Source of the DNA: Paraktedonobacter sp035294465
Lineage (GTDB): Bacteria; Chloroflexota; Ktedonobacteria; Ktedonobacterales; Ktedonobacteraceae
Length of the DNA: 38,860 bases
Direction: 5' to 3'
NCBI GenBank assembly: GCA_035294465.1
Contig: DATGKW010000233.1
Span: 1 to 38,860 of the forward strand
Position 1 is the stretch's first letter. Every line of letters begins with the position of its first letter. Below, one piece after another: positions 14,811-22,458 of this stretch. The position numbers were made by a program, and so were the translations under genes. Under the pieces are notes generated by a model. The model worked only from the letters and a program-made list of their open reading frames with translations, was not told where the DNA came from and did not search any database.

Positions 14811-15836
14811 TCAGTGTGGTGCGTAGCCAGTTGTCAGTTCGCGCCCCTTATGACGCCAATGAGGCTCTTCATTGAGCGTGTGGTTGGTAATCTTGCGCAG
14901 TTGGCGTATCACCGTGCCGTATGTCTTCACGGCGGTTGACGAGAGTTTGCTTCCAGGAGGCGCATCCATGAACGGCATAAACTTGTCTGGAAACCCCGGC
15001 ATGGTGCAACCAATGCAGATGCCTCCGACGTTTGGACAACCACCGAGGCCGGCCATCCAACCCCGTTTGGGAACGTTACATTGTACAACCGGTCCCCAGC
15101 AGCCCAGTTTTACCAGGCATTCAGGGGCGCCATACGCGGTGGCAAAATCCCCCTCTTCATAAAAGCTGCCCCGGTCACAGCCCTCGTGGACGGTCTTCCC
15201 GAACAGCCAGGTGGGTCGCAACGCCTCGTCGAGCGGGATCATGGGAGCCATTCCCGCTGCCTGGTAAAGCAAGTAGAGCAGTGTTTCCATGAAATTATCC
15301 GGCTGAACCGGGCAGCCCGGCACGCAGACAAGCGGTATACCAGCTTTAGATGCCCAGTGCCAGCCCAGGTAGTCGGCCAGGCCCATCGCACCCGTTGCGT
15401 TGCCCTGCATCGCGTGGATGCCGCCGTAGGTCGCGCACGTCCCGGCTGCAACTACTGCCCAGGCTTTGGGAGCCAAACGATCTACCCAATCGCTGGTCGT
15501 AATCGGCTGACCGGTCGCGGGATCTACTCCAAGAGCGGCCCAGTAGCCCTCTTTCTTGATCTTCTCGTTAGGAATCGACCCTTCCACGACAAGCACGAAA
15601 GGATCGAGTTCACCACGTTCGGCCTTATACCACCATTCCATGAAGTTATCGCCAACTTCATAAGCCAGCACAGGATTATGAAGTTGCACCTTAGGTAATC
15701 CCGGTAGAGCGCCTAGAAGAAGGTCTTCAAGGCTGGGCTGGGCGGCTGCTGTAACAGAAATGGTATCACCGTCACAACTCAAGCCGGCAGTAATCCAGAT
15801 AATGTGAACTTCCTTCACTTGTGTTCCGGTTGCCAT
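14811..15836 (-). CDS. hhyS: Group 1h/5 [NiFe]-hydrogenase small subunit
   Basis: Electron-transfer subunit carrying three Fe-S clusters. The 341-residue protein has no Tat signal peptide and no membrane anchor, so the enzyme faces the cytoplasm. The proximal-cluster motif normally CxxC reads Cys21-Asp-Gly-Asp24, meaning Asp24 replaces a ligand cysteine; this substitution is known from the structurally studied actinobacterial-type enzyme of Cupriavidus necator. Further motifs include GTCATYGGIHA, VPGCPVQPDNFMETL, HEGCDRGSF, KLGCWGPVVQCNVP and GGCPNVGGICIGCTMPGFPDKF, which supply the other cluster ligands. GAGGAG is seven bases before the ATG. It is the first gene of the operon, about 180 bases downstream of the proposed start site. 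Confidence 0.96.
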   Translation of the reverse strand: MATGTQVKEVHIIWITAGLSCDGDTISVTAAAQPSLEDLLLGALPGLPKVQLHNPVLAYEVGDNFMEWWYKAERGELDPFVLVVEGSIPNEKIKKEGYWAALGVDPATGQPITTSDWVDRLAPKAWAVVAAGTCATYGGIHAMQGNATGAMGLADYLGWHWASKAGIPLVCVPGCPVQPDNFMETLLYLLYQAAGMAPMIPLDEALRPTWLFGKTVHEGCDRGSFYEEGDFATAYGAPECLVKLGCWGPVVQCNVPKRGWMAGLGGCPNVGGICIGCTMPGFPDKFMPFMDAPPGSKLSSTAVKTYGTVIRQLRKITNHTLNEEPHWRHKGRELTTGYAPH

Positions 15837-16022
15837 GATGTAGCTCCTCTCACACTCTGTAAGATGATCGTTGCATGCTAGAAACGCTGCGGAGAACTGG
15901 CCAGGAGCCGCTTGACACGCACTGAAAGGGCACTGTTACCTCACAGAATCACGCAACGATGAGAAAAATGAGCTGAGAGCATCCTTACCCATCCGCCACA
16001 TGTGTAGTAAGAATTGCACTTA

Positions 16023-16052
16023 CTTGTAAGATACGCTGCTCCAGCAAGTCAA
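16023..16052 (-). promoter_or_regulatory. Candidate promoter of the hydrogenase operon
   Basis: On the minus strand TTGACT (16052-16047), an 18-base spacer and TACAAG (16028-16023). The start site would be near 16016, giving a leader of about 180 bases before the small subunit ATG. Within this leader, ATCGTTGC (15867-15874) and GCAACGAT (15953-15960) form an 8-bp inverted repeat 78 bases apart that could close a larger fold. The stretch 15837-16022 otherwise shows no open frame or recognised riboswitch. Confidence 0.42.
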
Positions 16053-16153
16053 CAACCGGGCTGCCCAAACCGAGAGTGAGGAAGGGTAAGTTTGCAGCAA
16101 AGATACACCTGGCGCAGTACTCCGAATCAGATTTGTACAAGGTGTCTTCGTTG

Positions 16154-16182
16154 TTGACAGTAGTTTACAGACCGCCCATAAA
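16154..16182 (+). promoter_or_regulatory. Promoter of the divergent 86-residue protein gene
   Basis: Perfect TTGACA (16154-16159), 17-base spacer, CATAAA (16177-16182). The expected start is near 16189, about 117 bases before the ATG at 16306. It lies back to back with the candidate hydrogenase promoter, about 100 bases away. Confidence 0.6.
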
Positions 16183-16305
16183 GTGCAGATACGTAACAAG
16201 TGCGCCAAATTGTACAATTGCGTAGAAATGTCTTGCCTTTTCCTTTTGCTATCATGTATGCTTCTTTGTAGAGAATTATCACTAGCACCAGGGAGGGTAT
16301 TTCCT

Positions 16306-16566
16306 ATGCAGCAAGAAGAAGCGAGAAGTGAAGTTGCCCAGATTCTTGCCCAGATCCAGGCGGAATATGAATCAGCCGTGATTGGCCTGTCGGGGCTGGC
16401 TTCGGGAACAGCTTCTCATGAGTTCATCACGGCCCGTATGGAGCGCATGGGCCAGCTTCATAAGAAATTGTTTCATCTCGTCGGAGAGAACGACGCTATC
16501 GCGTTAGTAGCCGATACCCTGAAAAATTGTCCTGATAGATCAAGTCATCCGAGTCAACTCGTATAA
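16306..16566 (+). CDS. Unknown 86-residue helical protein, divergent from the hydrogenase operon
   Basis: The ATG at 16306 has GGGAGGG eight bases upstream, a strong ribosome site; an open frame reaching back to 16183 overlaps the promoter and is not used. The protein is acidic to neutral, without cysteine-rich motifs except one Cys near the end, and is predicted mostly helical: residues 1-30 (EVAQILAQIQAEYESAV) and 40-75 (ARMERMGQLHKKLFHLVG, then DAIALVADTL). There is no signal peptide or membrane helix. I recognise no family. It is followed by a strong terminator, so it is transcribed alone. Sharing an intergenic region with the hydrogenase operon suggests, but does not show, a link. Confidence 0.72.
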   Translation: MQQEEARSEVAQILAQIQAEYESAVIGLSGLASGTASHEFITARMERMGQLHKKLFHLVGENDAIALVADTLKNCPDRSSHPSQLV

Positions 16567-16584
16567 ATTGAGGAAGCAAAAAGA

Positions 16585-16618
16585 GAGAGCCGGGCGTGCC
16601 CAACTCTCCCTTTTTTTT
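16585..16618. terminator. Bidirectional Rho-independent terminator
   Basis: GAGAG-CC-GGGC (16585-16595) pairs with GCCC-AA-CTCTC (16598-16608), with one internal mismatch of two bases, and is followed by CC and eight Ts on the plus strand. An A-run before the hairpin gives a U-tract on the minus strand too. It separates the convergent 86-residue gene and the cyclophilin gene. Confidence 0.88.
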
Positions 16619-16625
16619 GCCGGTC

Positions 16626-17096
16626 CTAATCGACCGTCACAGACTGCATGACATCTCCGACACGGATACTGCGCACAACATCCATACCAGAGATGGTATC
16701 GCCGAAAATGGTGTAGTTAGGTGGAAGATTGGGCTGATCCTCCAGGCAGATGAAAAACTGACTGCCGTTGGTGTTGGGGCCAGCATTAGCCATCGCCACT
16801 GTTCCCGCGCGATACGGGCGTTTGACCGGCTCATCCTGGAACTGATAGCCGGGGCCGCCTCGCCCGGTGCCGGTGGGATCACCTCCCTGGATGACAAAAC
16901 CATCGACAACCCGGTGAAACGTCACGCCGTTATAGTAGCCATCGCGCGCCAGAGCCACAAAATTGTTCACCGTTACAGGCGCCTCAGCGGGATTCAGTTC
17001 GAGCTTGATATCGCCCTTATTTGTTTTAATTAAAACCCTGTAGGGGCGATTCGTCTCAATCTGCATCTGCGGAGGCGAGCTATACTGTTTAGGCAT
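16626..17096 (-). CDS. Cyclophilin-type peptidyl-prolyl cis-trans isomerase (cytosolic)
   Basis: A 156-residue cyclophilin that isomerises peptide bonds before proline. The core motifs are TNKGDIKLELNPAEAPVTVNNFV, GYYNGVTFHRVVDGFVIQGGDPTGTGRGGPGY (with the catalytic Arg of FHR), TVAMANAGPNTNGSQFFI and LPPNYTIFGDTISGMDVV. All active-site residues usual for bacterial cyclophilins appear to be present. There is no signal peptide. The ATG at 17096 has AAGGAAGG five bases upstream and is preferred to 17117. It lies 35 bases behind the membrane-anchored cyclophilin and is probably co-transcribed with it. Confidence 0.95.
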   Translation of the reverse strand: MPKQYSSPPQMQIETNRPYRVLIKTNKGDIKLELNPAEAPVTVNNFVALARDGYYNGVTFHRVVDGFVIQGGDPTGTGRGGPGYQFQDEPVKRPYRAGTVAMANAGPNTNGSQFFICLEDQPNLPPNYTIFGDTISGMDVVRSIRVGDVMQSVTVD

Positions 17097-17131
17097 AGAT
17101 ACCTTCCTTTCTGCCAACCACTATACCCCTA

Positions 17132-18001
17132 TTACGGATTTACTGCAACCACAAGCACATGGTTCAGCGTATCGGGCGTAATCTTCTGGGCTGCGGCAGA
17201 AGAGCCGGAGTCAGGGTCAGGTCCCTGAATCTTCAGAAGAACATTCATCCCCTGCACGACATGGCCGAAAAGATTATACTTCTTTTGCAGCTTGGAGGTA
17301 TCATTGGCGGTGCAGATAAAGAACTGACTGCCGTTGGTGTTGGGGCCGCTATTAGCCATCGCCACGCACCCCTGGGTATAATTGCCCTTAACCGGCTCAT
17401 CGTTGAATTTATAGCCGGGACCTCCGCTCGTAGTGCCGGTCGGGCTACCGGTCTGCACGACAAAATTAGGGACGACGCGATAGAATTTCATCCCATCGTA
17501 AAACTTGTGCTGGGCAAGAAAGACGAAATTGTTGACGGTGTTCGGTGCAAGCGAAGGATCAAGCTCCAGAACAATCAACCCTCTGTTCGTGTTCAGCCCC
17601 ACGCAGTACAGCTTCTTGGTATTGATGCTCATAGCCGGGGCCTTCGAGTAGGTGTGCTGGGTCTTGTTAAATTCCGCAGTCGTGGGTGGCGCAGAGGTGT
17701 CGGTCAACTGCTTGATCACCGAACTGGCCACACAGGGCGAAACGGTAGCTGTTTTCTTGGGCTTTGCAGGAGGTGCGAAAGGGCCAAGGTGATAGTAATA
17801 GAGCGACACAACAGCCGCCGCAATCACCAGCAGCGAAAGAAAGGCTGCCCAGGGATAGCGCGCCAGGCCACGCGCGGGCCGTTTTTCACCCGGTGAGCGA
17901 CGCGGGGGCGCTTTTACCTCCAGCCTCGGTAAATCAGTCGCGTGAGCTTTTGCAATTTTGGCCGCCCGCTTGGAAGCGGCTCGCTTCGTTGTTTTGGGCA
18001 T
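17132..18001 (-). CDS. Membrane-anchored cyclophilin-type peptidyl-prolyl isomerase
   Basis: A 289-residue protein. Residues 1-48 are rich in Lys and Arg, residues about 49-70 form a transmembrane helix (FLSLLVIAAAVVSLYYYHLG), and a linker of about 60 residues leads to a cyclophilin domain (about 125-289). The catalytic region is FYRVVPNFVVQTGSPTGT, followed by GCVAMANSGPNTNGSQFFIC and YNLFGHVVQGMNVLL. The positive N-terminus places the catalytic domain outside the cytoplasm, where it could help fold exported proteins. It shares strong similarity with the downstream cytosolic copy, so the pair likely arose by duplication. The ribosome site is weak (AAAGG about 18 bases upstream). It is first in a two-gene transcript. 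Confidence 0.93.
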   Translation of the reverse strand: MPKTTKRAASKRAAKIAKAHATDLPRLEVKAPPRRSPGEKRPARGLARYPWAAFLSLLVIAAAVVSLYYYHLGPFAPPAKPKKTATVSPCVASSVIKQLTDTSAPPTTAEFNKTQHTYSKAPAMSINTKKLYCVGLNTNRGLIVLELDPSLAPNTVNNFVFLAQHKFYDGMKFYRVVPNFVVQTGSPTGTTSGGPGYKFNDEPVKGNYTQGCVAMANSGPNTNGSQFFICTANDTSKLQKKYNLFGHVVQGMNVLLKIQGPDPDSGSSAAAQKITPDTLNHVLVVAVNP

Positions 18002-18096
18002 GGGATAGGTGATAACTGCCTTTCAAGTATATTTGAATACGTTGATCGCGGTGAAAACTCCGCGGACCGCACAGAATCCTCCCAAATCTGCGCTTT

Positions 18097-18125
18097 ATAA
18101 TAACCTGCTCGCTTCACATGGTCAA
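18097..18125 (-). promoter_or_regulatory. Sigma-70 promoter of the cyclophilin pair
   Basis: On the minus strand TTGACC (18125-18120), a 17-base spacer and TATTAT (18102-18097). The start site near 18090 lies about 90 bases before the ATG at 18001. Confidence 0.72.
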
Positions 18126-18240
18126 GACCTGTAAGAAAGAAACACGGCGAGATTACAAAACTCAAAATGAGCCATAGGCATCTCTTCCCATAAACAGCAG
18201 AGGTAAACTGGCAAGATTCGCTCCGTCGGAAGATCTTTTT

Positions 18241-18383
18241 AGTGGATAACTCTGTGGATAACCCTGTGGATAGATGGGGAAAACCTCTTTTTTTGGTGGA
18301 TAAGTTGGGAAAAGTCGGTTTCCTTGCTTCCTTTTTTACAAACTCGCGCTCATCCCCTGGGCAGACTTATCCACATATCCACA
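18241..18383. other. Cluster of DnaA-box-like 9-mers; candidate replication origin
   Basis: Six matches to the DnaA box TGTGGATAA / TTATCCACA, each with no more than one mismatch: 18241-18249 (AGTGGATAA), 18253-18261 (perfect), 18265-18273 (TGTGGATAG), 18295-18303 (GGTGGATAA), 18367-18375 (perfect, reverse) and 18375-18383 (ATATCCACA, reverse). The first three are spaced exactly 12 bases apart, in the same direction; the last two face them. T-rich runs occur between (18287-18294 and 18332-18337). The cluster lies directly upstream of dnaB and its loader genes. It could be oriC, or a DnaA-controlled region of the dnaB operon. The remaining intergenic sequence to 18549 shows no convincing gene. 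Confidence 0.65.
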
Positions 18384-18549
18384 GACCGAAACGTCGCCCG
18401 CTATTTGCATTCGCGCCGACTATTCGCTACACTGATTACGCACATAAAACTTTGCGCGGACCGGGGGATTGTCTCCCTACAATCTGGGAGCATTCTCACA
18501 GAAAGCGGGCAGGATGGATATTTTTACCATTTCTGCTGTCGAACTTTTG

Positions 18550-18558
18550 TGCTATAAT
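18550..18558 (+). promoter_or_regulatory. Extended -10 promoter of dnaB
   Basis: TGCTATAAT is a perfect extended -10 element. Transcription would begin near 18565, about 37 bases before the GTG at 18602, which argues against the longer open frame that begins at 18242. Confidence 0.7.
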
Positions 18559-18601
18559 CGCTTTGCGAGAGAGAAGATCGGGCATTAACGGAGTCAAGAA
18601 C

Positions 18602-19933
18602 GTGGAGAAGCTGTTACCACAAAACATTGAAGCCGAATGCGGTGTCCTGGGGAGCATTATCATTGATCCCGATGCCATTGTACAGGTCTCAGACTTTCTC
18701 CAGGCAGAAGATTTTTATCGCGATGCCCACCGCATGATCTACGAAGTGATCATTCATCTCTACCAGAACGGTGAACCGGCTGATTTCATCACTATTTGCG
18801 ACGAACTGGAACGCCGCAATCAGTTGGAAGACGTGGGCGGGGCGAGCTATATTACCTCGCTGATCAATCAGGTGCCGACCAGCGGCAACGTTGAATACTA
18901 CGGGCACATCGTTGAACGCACCTCGACGCTTCGCCGCCTGATCCACGCTGCCGGCCAGATCGCAGCGATAGCCTATGAAGAGAGCGATGCCGATGTGGCT
19001 CTTGATAAAGCCGAGCAGCTTATTTTTAACATCAGCCAGCGCCACAGTCGTTCGGATTTCTCCTCGATGGAGGAGATTCTTGCCGATTATATGACCAGGC
19101 TGGAGCAGCTCAACGCGCGCCGGGGTAGCATTGTTGGCGTGCCCACCGGATTCACCGACCTGGACCGCCTGACCGGCGGACTGCAGAAGTCGGATTTAAT
19201 TATTCTCGCCGCTCGTCCGGGCATTGGCAAAACCTCGCTGGCGCTGAGCCTGGCTCATAACGCGGCGGTCAAATATAAACACTCGGTGGCGATCTTTAGC
19301 CTGGAAATGAGCAAGGAACAACTGGCCCAGCGCCTGCTCTCTATGGACGCTGGCATCGACCAGCAACGCATGCGCACGGGCTGGATCGAAGAGCACGAGT
19401 GGCAACTCATCGTCGAGGCCAGCGATAAGCTGGCTGAGGCTAGCATCTGGATCGACGATACGGCCGGTATCTCCACAATGGAGATGCGCAGCAAGGCCCG
19501 CCGTTTGCAGACGGAACATGGCGTAGACCTGATCATCGTGGACTACTTGCAGCTGATGCAGGCTAATGTTAGCAAACGCAGTGAGAACCGTGTGCAAGAG
19601 GTATCGGAGATCAGCCGCAGCCTGAAAGGTCTGGCCCGCGAGCTAAATATACCCGTGATGGCCGCAGCACAGCTTTCACGCTCGGTAGAGAGCCGGCAGT
19701 CGAAAGTACCACAATTGTCGGATTTACGCGAAAGTGGTTCAATCGAGCAAGATTCAGATATTGTTATGTTTATTTACCGCGATGATGCGTATAATCCCGA
19801 ATCGGAACGCAAAAACATCGCGAACGTGATTGTGGCCAAACATAGAAATGGGCCGGTCGGGGAGATCAGCCTGTACTTTCAACCGAATCAGACACGCTTC
19901 CGGGATCTGGAAGTGACGCCACCTGAAGAATAA
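18602..19933 (+). CDS. dnaB: Replicative DNA helicase DnaB
   Basis: Hexameric helicase that unwinds DNA at the replication fork. The 443 residues comprise the N-terminal primase-interaction domain (about 5-110, beginning LLPQNIEAECGVLGSIII), a linker helix, and the RecA-like motor with Walker A ARPGIGKTSLALSLAHNA at about 202-219, FSLEMSKEQLAQRLLSMDAG, the Walker B region LIIVDYLQLM, and the C-terminal DLRESGSIEQDSDIVMFIYRD. No intein interrupts the P-loop. The GTG at 18602 is chosen because the family starts near this point, GGAG lies eight bases upstream, and the promoter is just before it. It is the first gene of a three-gene replication-initiation operon. Confidence 0.97.
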   Translation: MEKLLPQNIEAECGVLGSIIIDPDAIVQVSDFLQAEDFYRDAHRMIYEVIIHLYQNGEPADFITICDELERRNQLEDVGGASYITSLINQVPTSGNVEYYGHIVERTSTLRRLIHAAGQIAAIAYEESDADVALDKAEQLIFNISQRHSRSDFSSMEEILADYMTRLEQLNARRGSIVGVPTGFTDLDRLTGGLQKSDLIILAARPGIGKTSLALSLAHNAAVKYKHSVAIFSLEMSKEQLAQRLLSMDAGIDQQRMRTGWIEEHEWQLIVEASDKLAEASIWIDDTAGISTMEMRSKARRLQTEHGVDLIIVDYLQLMQANVSKRSENRVQEVSEISRSLKGLARELNIPVMAAAQLSRSVESRQSKVPQLSDLRESGSIEQDSDIVMFIYRDDAYNPESERKNIANVIVAKHRNGPVGEISLYFQPNQTRFRDLEVTPPEE

Positions 19934-19961
19934 GAAAATTCGAAACAGGATGTTATTTACA

Positions 19962-20699
19962 ATGACAGCATTTACCGGATTCCCATCGGGAAAGAATCCC
20001 TATGTGCCGGTGCCAGAGGTCTTTTTCACCGTTTTGCTGCCAGAGATCGAGGATATGGCGGAGCTGAAAGTAACGCTGCACCTCTTCTGGCTGCTGGCAC
20101 AAAGGCAGGGCAACCCGCGCTGCGTCAGTGACCGCGAGTTACTGGGCGACCGTGTGCTGCTACGCGGACTCAAGCGCCAGGGAGACCCTCGACCGGCCGA
20201 AGAAAGGCTGCGCCAGGGGCTGGAACAGGCAGTAGCCCGTGGAACACTCTTGCGTATTCATTTAAAATTACTCAGTGAAATCAGCGGTGAGGAAGAAGTG
20301 ATTGCCTGGTATTTCTTTAATACAGCTCGCAGCCGGAAGGTGGTCAACGGCCTCCAGGGCGCTGAAATGGTACCCGCTCGCCTGCTGGAAAAAGGCGAGC
20401 CGGTCGCACCTGCTCGCTTGTCCGGGGGACGGGTGAGCAGGCAGGCCACTATAGAGCAAAACGGACACCAGGGAAAGGCCCGCGTCAAGGTGCAGGTCGA
20501 GCGACCAAATATCTTTGTGCTCTATGAACAGAATATCGGCCTGCTCACGCCAATGATTGCCAATCAATTAGAAGATGCCGCCGACCGCTATCCCGCCGAC
20601 TGGATAGAATCAGCCTTTAGCGAAGCGGTGCAGCGCAACAAACGCAATTGGAAATATATCAATGCTATTTTGCGACGCTGGGAAACGGAAGGGAGATAA
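19962..20699 (+). CDS. DnaD-domain replication initiation protein
   Basis: A 245-residue protein. The C-terminal 70 residues match the DnaD/DnaB2 domain: FVLYEQNIGLLTPMIANQL, then a helix through ADRYPADWIESAFSEAV and the closing KRNWKYINAILRRWETEG, the YxxxIxxxW signature that binds DNA and remodels the origin in Firmicutes. The N-terminal 150 residues look like the winged-helix part of DnaD (VPVPEVFFTVLLPEIEDMAELKVTLHLFWLL). A linker of about 30 basic and polar residues joins them. Position between dnaB and an ATPase loader gene supports a role in helicase loading at the origin. The ATG at 19962 is favoured because AGGA lies upstream; an in-frame ATG at 19950 would abut it. Confidence 0.88.
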   Translation: MTAFTGFPSGKNPYVPVPEVFFTVLLPEIEDMAELKVTLHLFWLLAQRQGNPRCVSDRELLGDRVLLRGLKRQGDPRPAEERLRQGLEQAVARGTLLRIHLKLLSEISGEEEVIAWYFFNTARSRKVVNGLQGAEMVPARLLEKGEPVAPARLSGGRVSRQATIEQNGHQGKARVKVQVERPNIFVLYEQNIGLLTPMIANQLEDAADRYPADWIESAFSEAVQRNKRNWKYINAILRRWETEGR

Positions 20700-20702
20700 C
20701 TC

Positions 20703-22271
20703 ATGGAACGCTTGAGCGACATCATGAGAACAACGCAGGGACCACACGTAGCTGCAAAGCAACGCTTGCCGCAACAAGAGTATTCACAGGGACTGCGCCA
20801 GTCCCCCCAGACGCGTCGCCCTCTGCCAGAACAGAGTGGGCGTTCGAGAATCTCGCCTCGTGTGTCTGGTTTCCCTTCGACGCGCCCCACGCTGCCCTCG
20901 CGCTACTCTCAGGACGAGGAGGAGCAGTGGGAAGAGTCAGAGCACCCGATCAGCCGTACAAACTACGACAGCCGGTACACTCCACGAGCATCTCGCTATA
21001 CTGAACAACCTCCGCAGGGAGATTACTACGCCGAGGAGGAAGAATACTCGATGATGATTCCGATAGATTCGCAGGAGGAATGGAGCGATGATACAGCCGT
21101 GATGCGCTACGGCGATTGGGAAAGCGAGCCAGGCTATCCTCACGAATCTTCTTATCAGGAAGAGGAAGAGTACCAGCCGCCTGTGCCTCAGCGCAAAAAT
21201 ACCGCTCCCGTGCCACGAACACCCACGCGCGAGATTGGTCCTGATGCGCAACCGCGCGCACAAATGTACCGCAGGAATAATCCTCTGGTCACGCGTGACC
21301 TCGCGCGCGCTACATCTGAGAATACCCGCCCATCATCTCCCAGTCGAGTACGAGAAGATCGCCAGCTCGTGCCAACCCTACCCGCACGACTCACCCAGCA
21401 ACGCGCCACGCAGCCGCTAAGATCGCGGCAGATAGCTCAAGTGCGTGAGGAAATGCAACCAGGAGCGCTTGTCAGGGCTTCGCAAGAAGAGACCGAAGAG
21501 ACAACAATTTATGTGCCAGCACCTTACAAGAATCCAACGCCGGTTTGTCCCATCTGCAAAGGAGCTGGTTATCTGCGGCAAGACGTACCTTACGGACATC
21601 CAGGGTTTGGTAAGCCGGTCCAGTGCAAATGTAAACAAAAAGATCTGCAAGCCAAACGATGGCAACAAAGACGAGAGAATGCTAATTTAGATAATCTGAG
21701 CGACAAAGGCTTTGACAACTTTTTACTGTATAATGGTGCTCCTGCTCAACTACACGAAGCTTTCCAGGAAGCCAGAGAGTACGCTCATAGCCCGCATGGC
21801 TGGCTCGTCTTCGCGGGCAAATCGGGGTGCGGTAAAACTCACCTGGCTGCTGCTATAGCCAACCACTACTTAGCAACAACGGGAGAGACGGTCCTCTTTA
21901 TCACAGCAAGCGATCTGCTGGACCATTTACGGGCCACTTTCAGTCCTTCATCCGATATCGTTTACGATAAGCTCTTCGAGCAAGTACGCGAGGTTTCATT
22001 GCTCGTCCTGGATGACCTGGGAGCCCAGAAGGGTACCCCCTGGGCGAACGAAAAGCTTTTCCAATTAATTAATTATCGCTACAATTATAGAATACCGACC
22101 GTTATCACTACGAACTGGACCTCGTCCCAGAACTACAAGCTTGTTGAGATTGATGAACGTATTCGTTCTCGCCTCAGCGATCTCGGTCTGGTGATCACCC
22201 TTGAACTTGACAGGGTGGGGGATTACCGCTTGCGCAACCCGCGCCGTAATCAAAACTCACACCACTTTTAG
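20703..22271 (+). CDS. Helicase loader-type AAA+ ATPase (DnaC/DnaI family) with long disordered N-terminus
   Basis: A 522-residue protein. Residues 1-275 are low in hydrophobics and rich in Arg, Gln, Glu, Pro and Ser with acidic YYAEEEEYSMM and YQEEEEYQPPV patches, so they are probably disordered. Residues 282-310 hold four cysteines in CPICKGAGYL and VQCKCKQ, a zinc-binding knuckle like that of DnaI. The AAA+ core follows: Walker A FAGKSGCGKTHLAAA near 372, TASDLLDHLRATF, Walker B VSLLVLDDLGAQ, ITTNWTS (sensor 1) and ERIRSRLSD with an arginine-finger-like motif. DnaI is normally about 310 residues, so the N-terminus is unusual. The ATG lies 3 bases after the DnaD-like gene stop. It should load DnaB onto DNA. 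Confidence 0.9.
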   Translation: MERLSDIMRTTQGPHVAAKQRLPQQEYSQGLRQSPQTRRPLPEQSGRSRISPRVSGFPSTRPTLPSRYSQDEEEQWEESEHPISRTNYDSRYTPRASRYTEQPPQGDYYAEEEEYSMMIPIDSQEEWSDDTAVMRYGDWESEPGYPHESSYQEEEEYQPPVPQRKNTAPVPRTPTREIGPDAQPRAQMYRRNNPLVTRDLARATSENTRPSSPSRVREDRQLVPTLPARLTQQRATQPLRSRQIAQVREEMQPGALVRASQEETEETTIYVPAPYKNPTPVCPICKGAGYLRQDVPYGHPGFGKPVQCKCKQKDLQAKRWQQRRENANLDNLSDKGFDNFLLYNGAPAQLHEAFQEAREYAHSPHGWLVFAGKSGCGKTHLAAAIANHYLATTGETVLFITASDLLDHLRATFSPSSDIVYDKLFEQVREVSLLVLDDLGAQKGTPWANEKLFQLINYRYNYRIPTVITTNWTSSQNYKLVEIDERIRSRLSDLGLVITLELDRVGDYRLRNPRRNQNSHHF

Positions 22272-22311
22272 CAGACCACTCACATGACTGCTAAATTCAT
22301 CGGCTGAATGC

Positions 22312-22340
22312 TTGCGTTTGCTCGTTACAGGTGCTATCAT
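22312..22340 (+). promoter_or_regulatory. Promoter of clpP
   Basis: TTGCGT (22312-22317), a 17-base spacer and an extended -10 TGCTATCAT (TATCAT at 22335-22340). Transcription would start near 22347, about 112 bases before the ATG at 22459. A weak hairpin with the arms TTTAGCAG and CTGCTAAA just upstream (about 22267-22294) may end the loader transcript. Confidence 0.55.
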
Positions 22341-22458
22341 AACGGTACACGACCCTGCTTTTGTAGAGTTCCTCTGCACATTCAATCCTTACCAATAGTG
22401 TCTCAACTCAAAGTGTGTGGGAGACAAAGAGCCGTTTCGGAAAGTAAAGGAGCCGAAG

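Noticed and set aside
16020..16217. 65-codon frame on the minus strand upstream of the hydrogenase genes
   Set aside because: It overlaps both promoter candidates, has no good ribosome site and no recognisable features.
18242..18601. 120 extra codons upstream of dnaB in the same frame
   Set aside because: The frame crosses the DnaA-box cluster and the dnaB promoter, and DnaB proteins start at the GTG at 18602, which has its own ribosome site.
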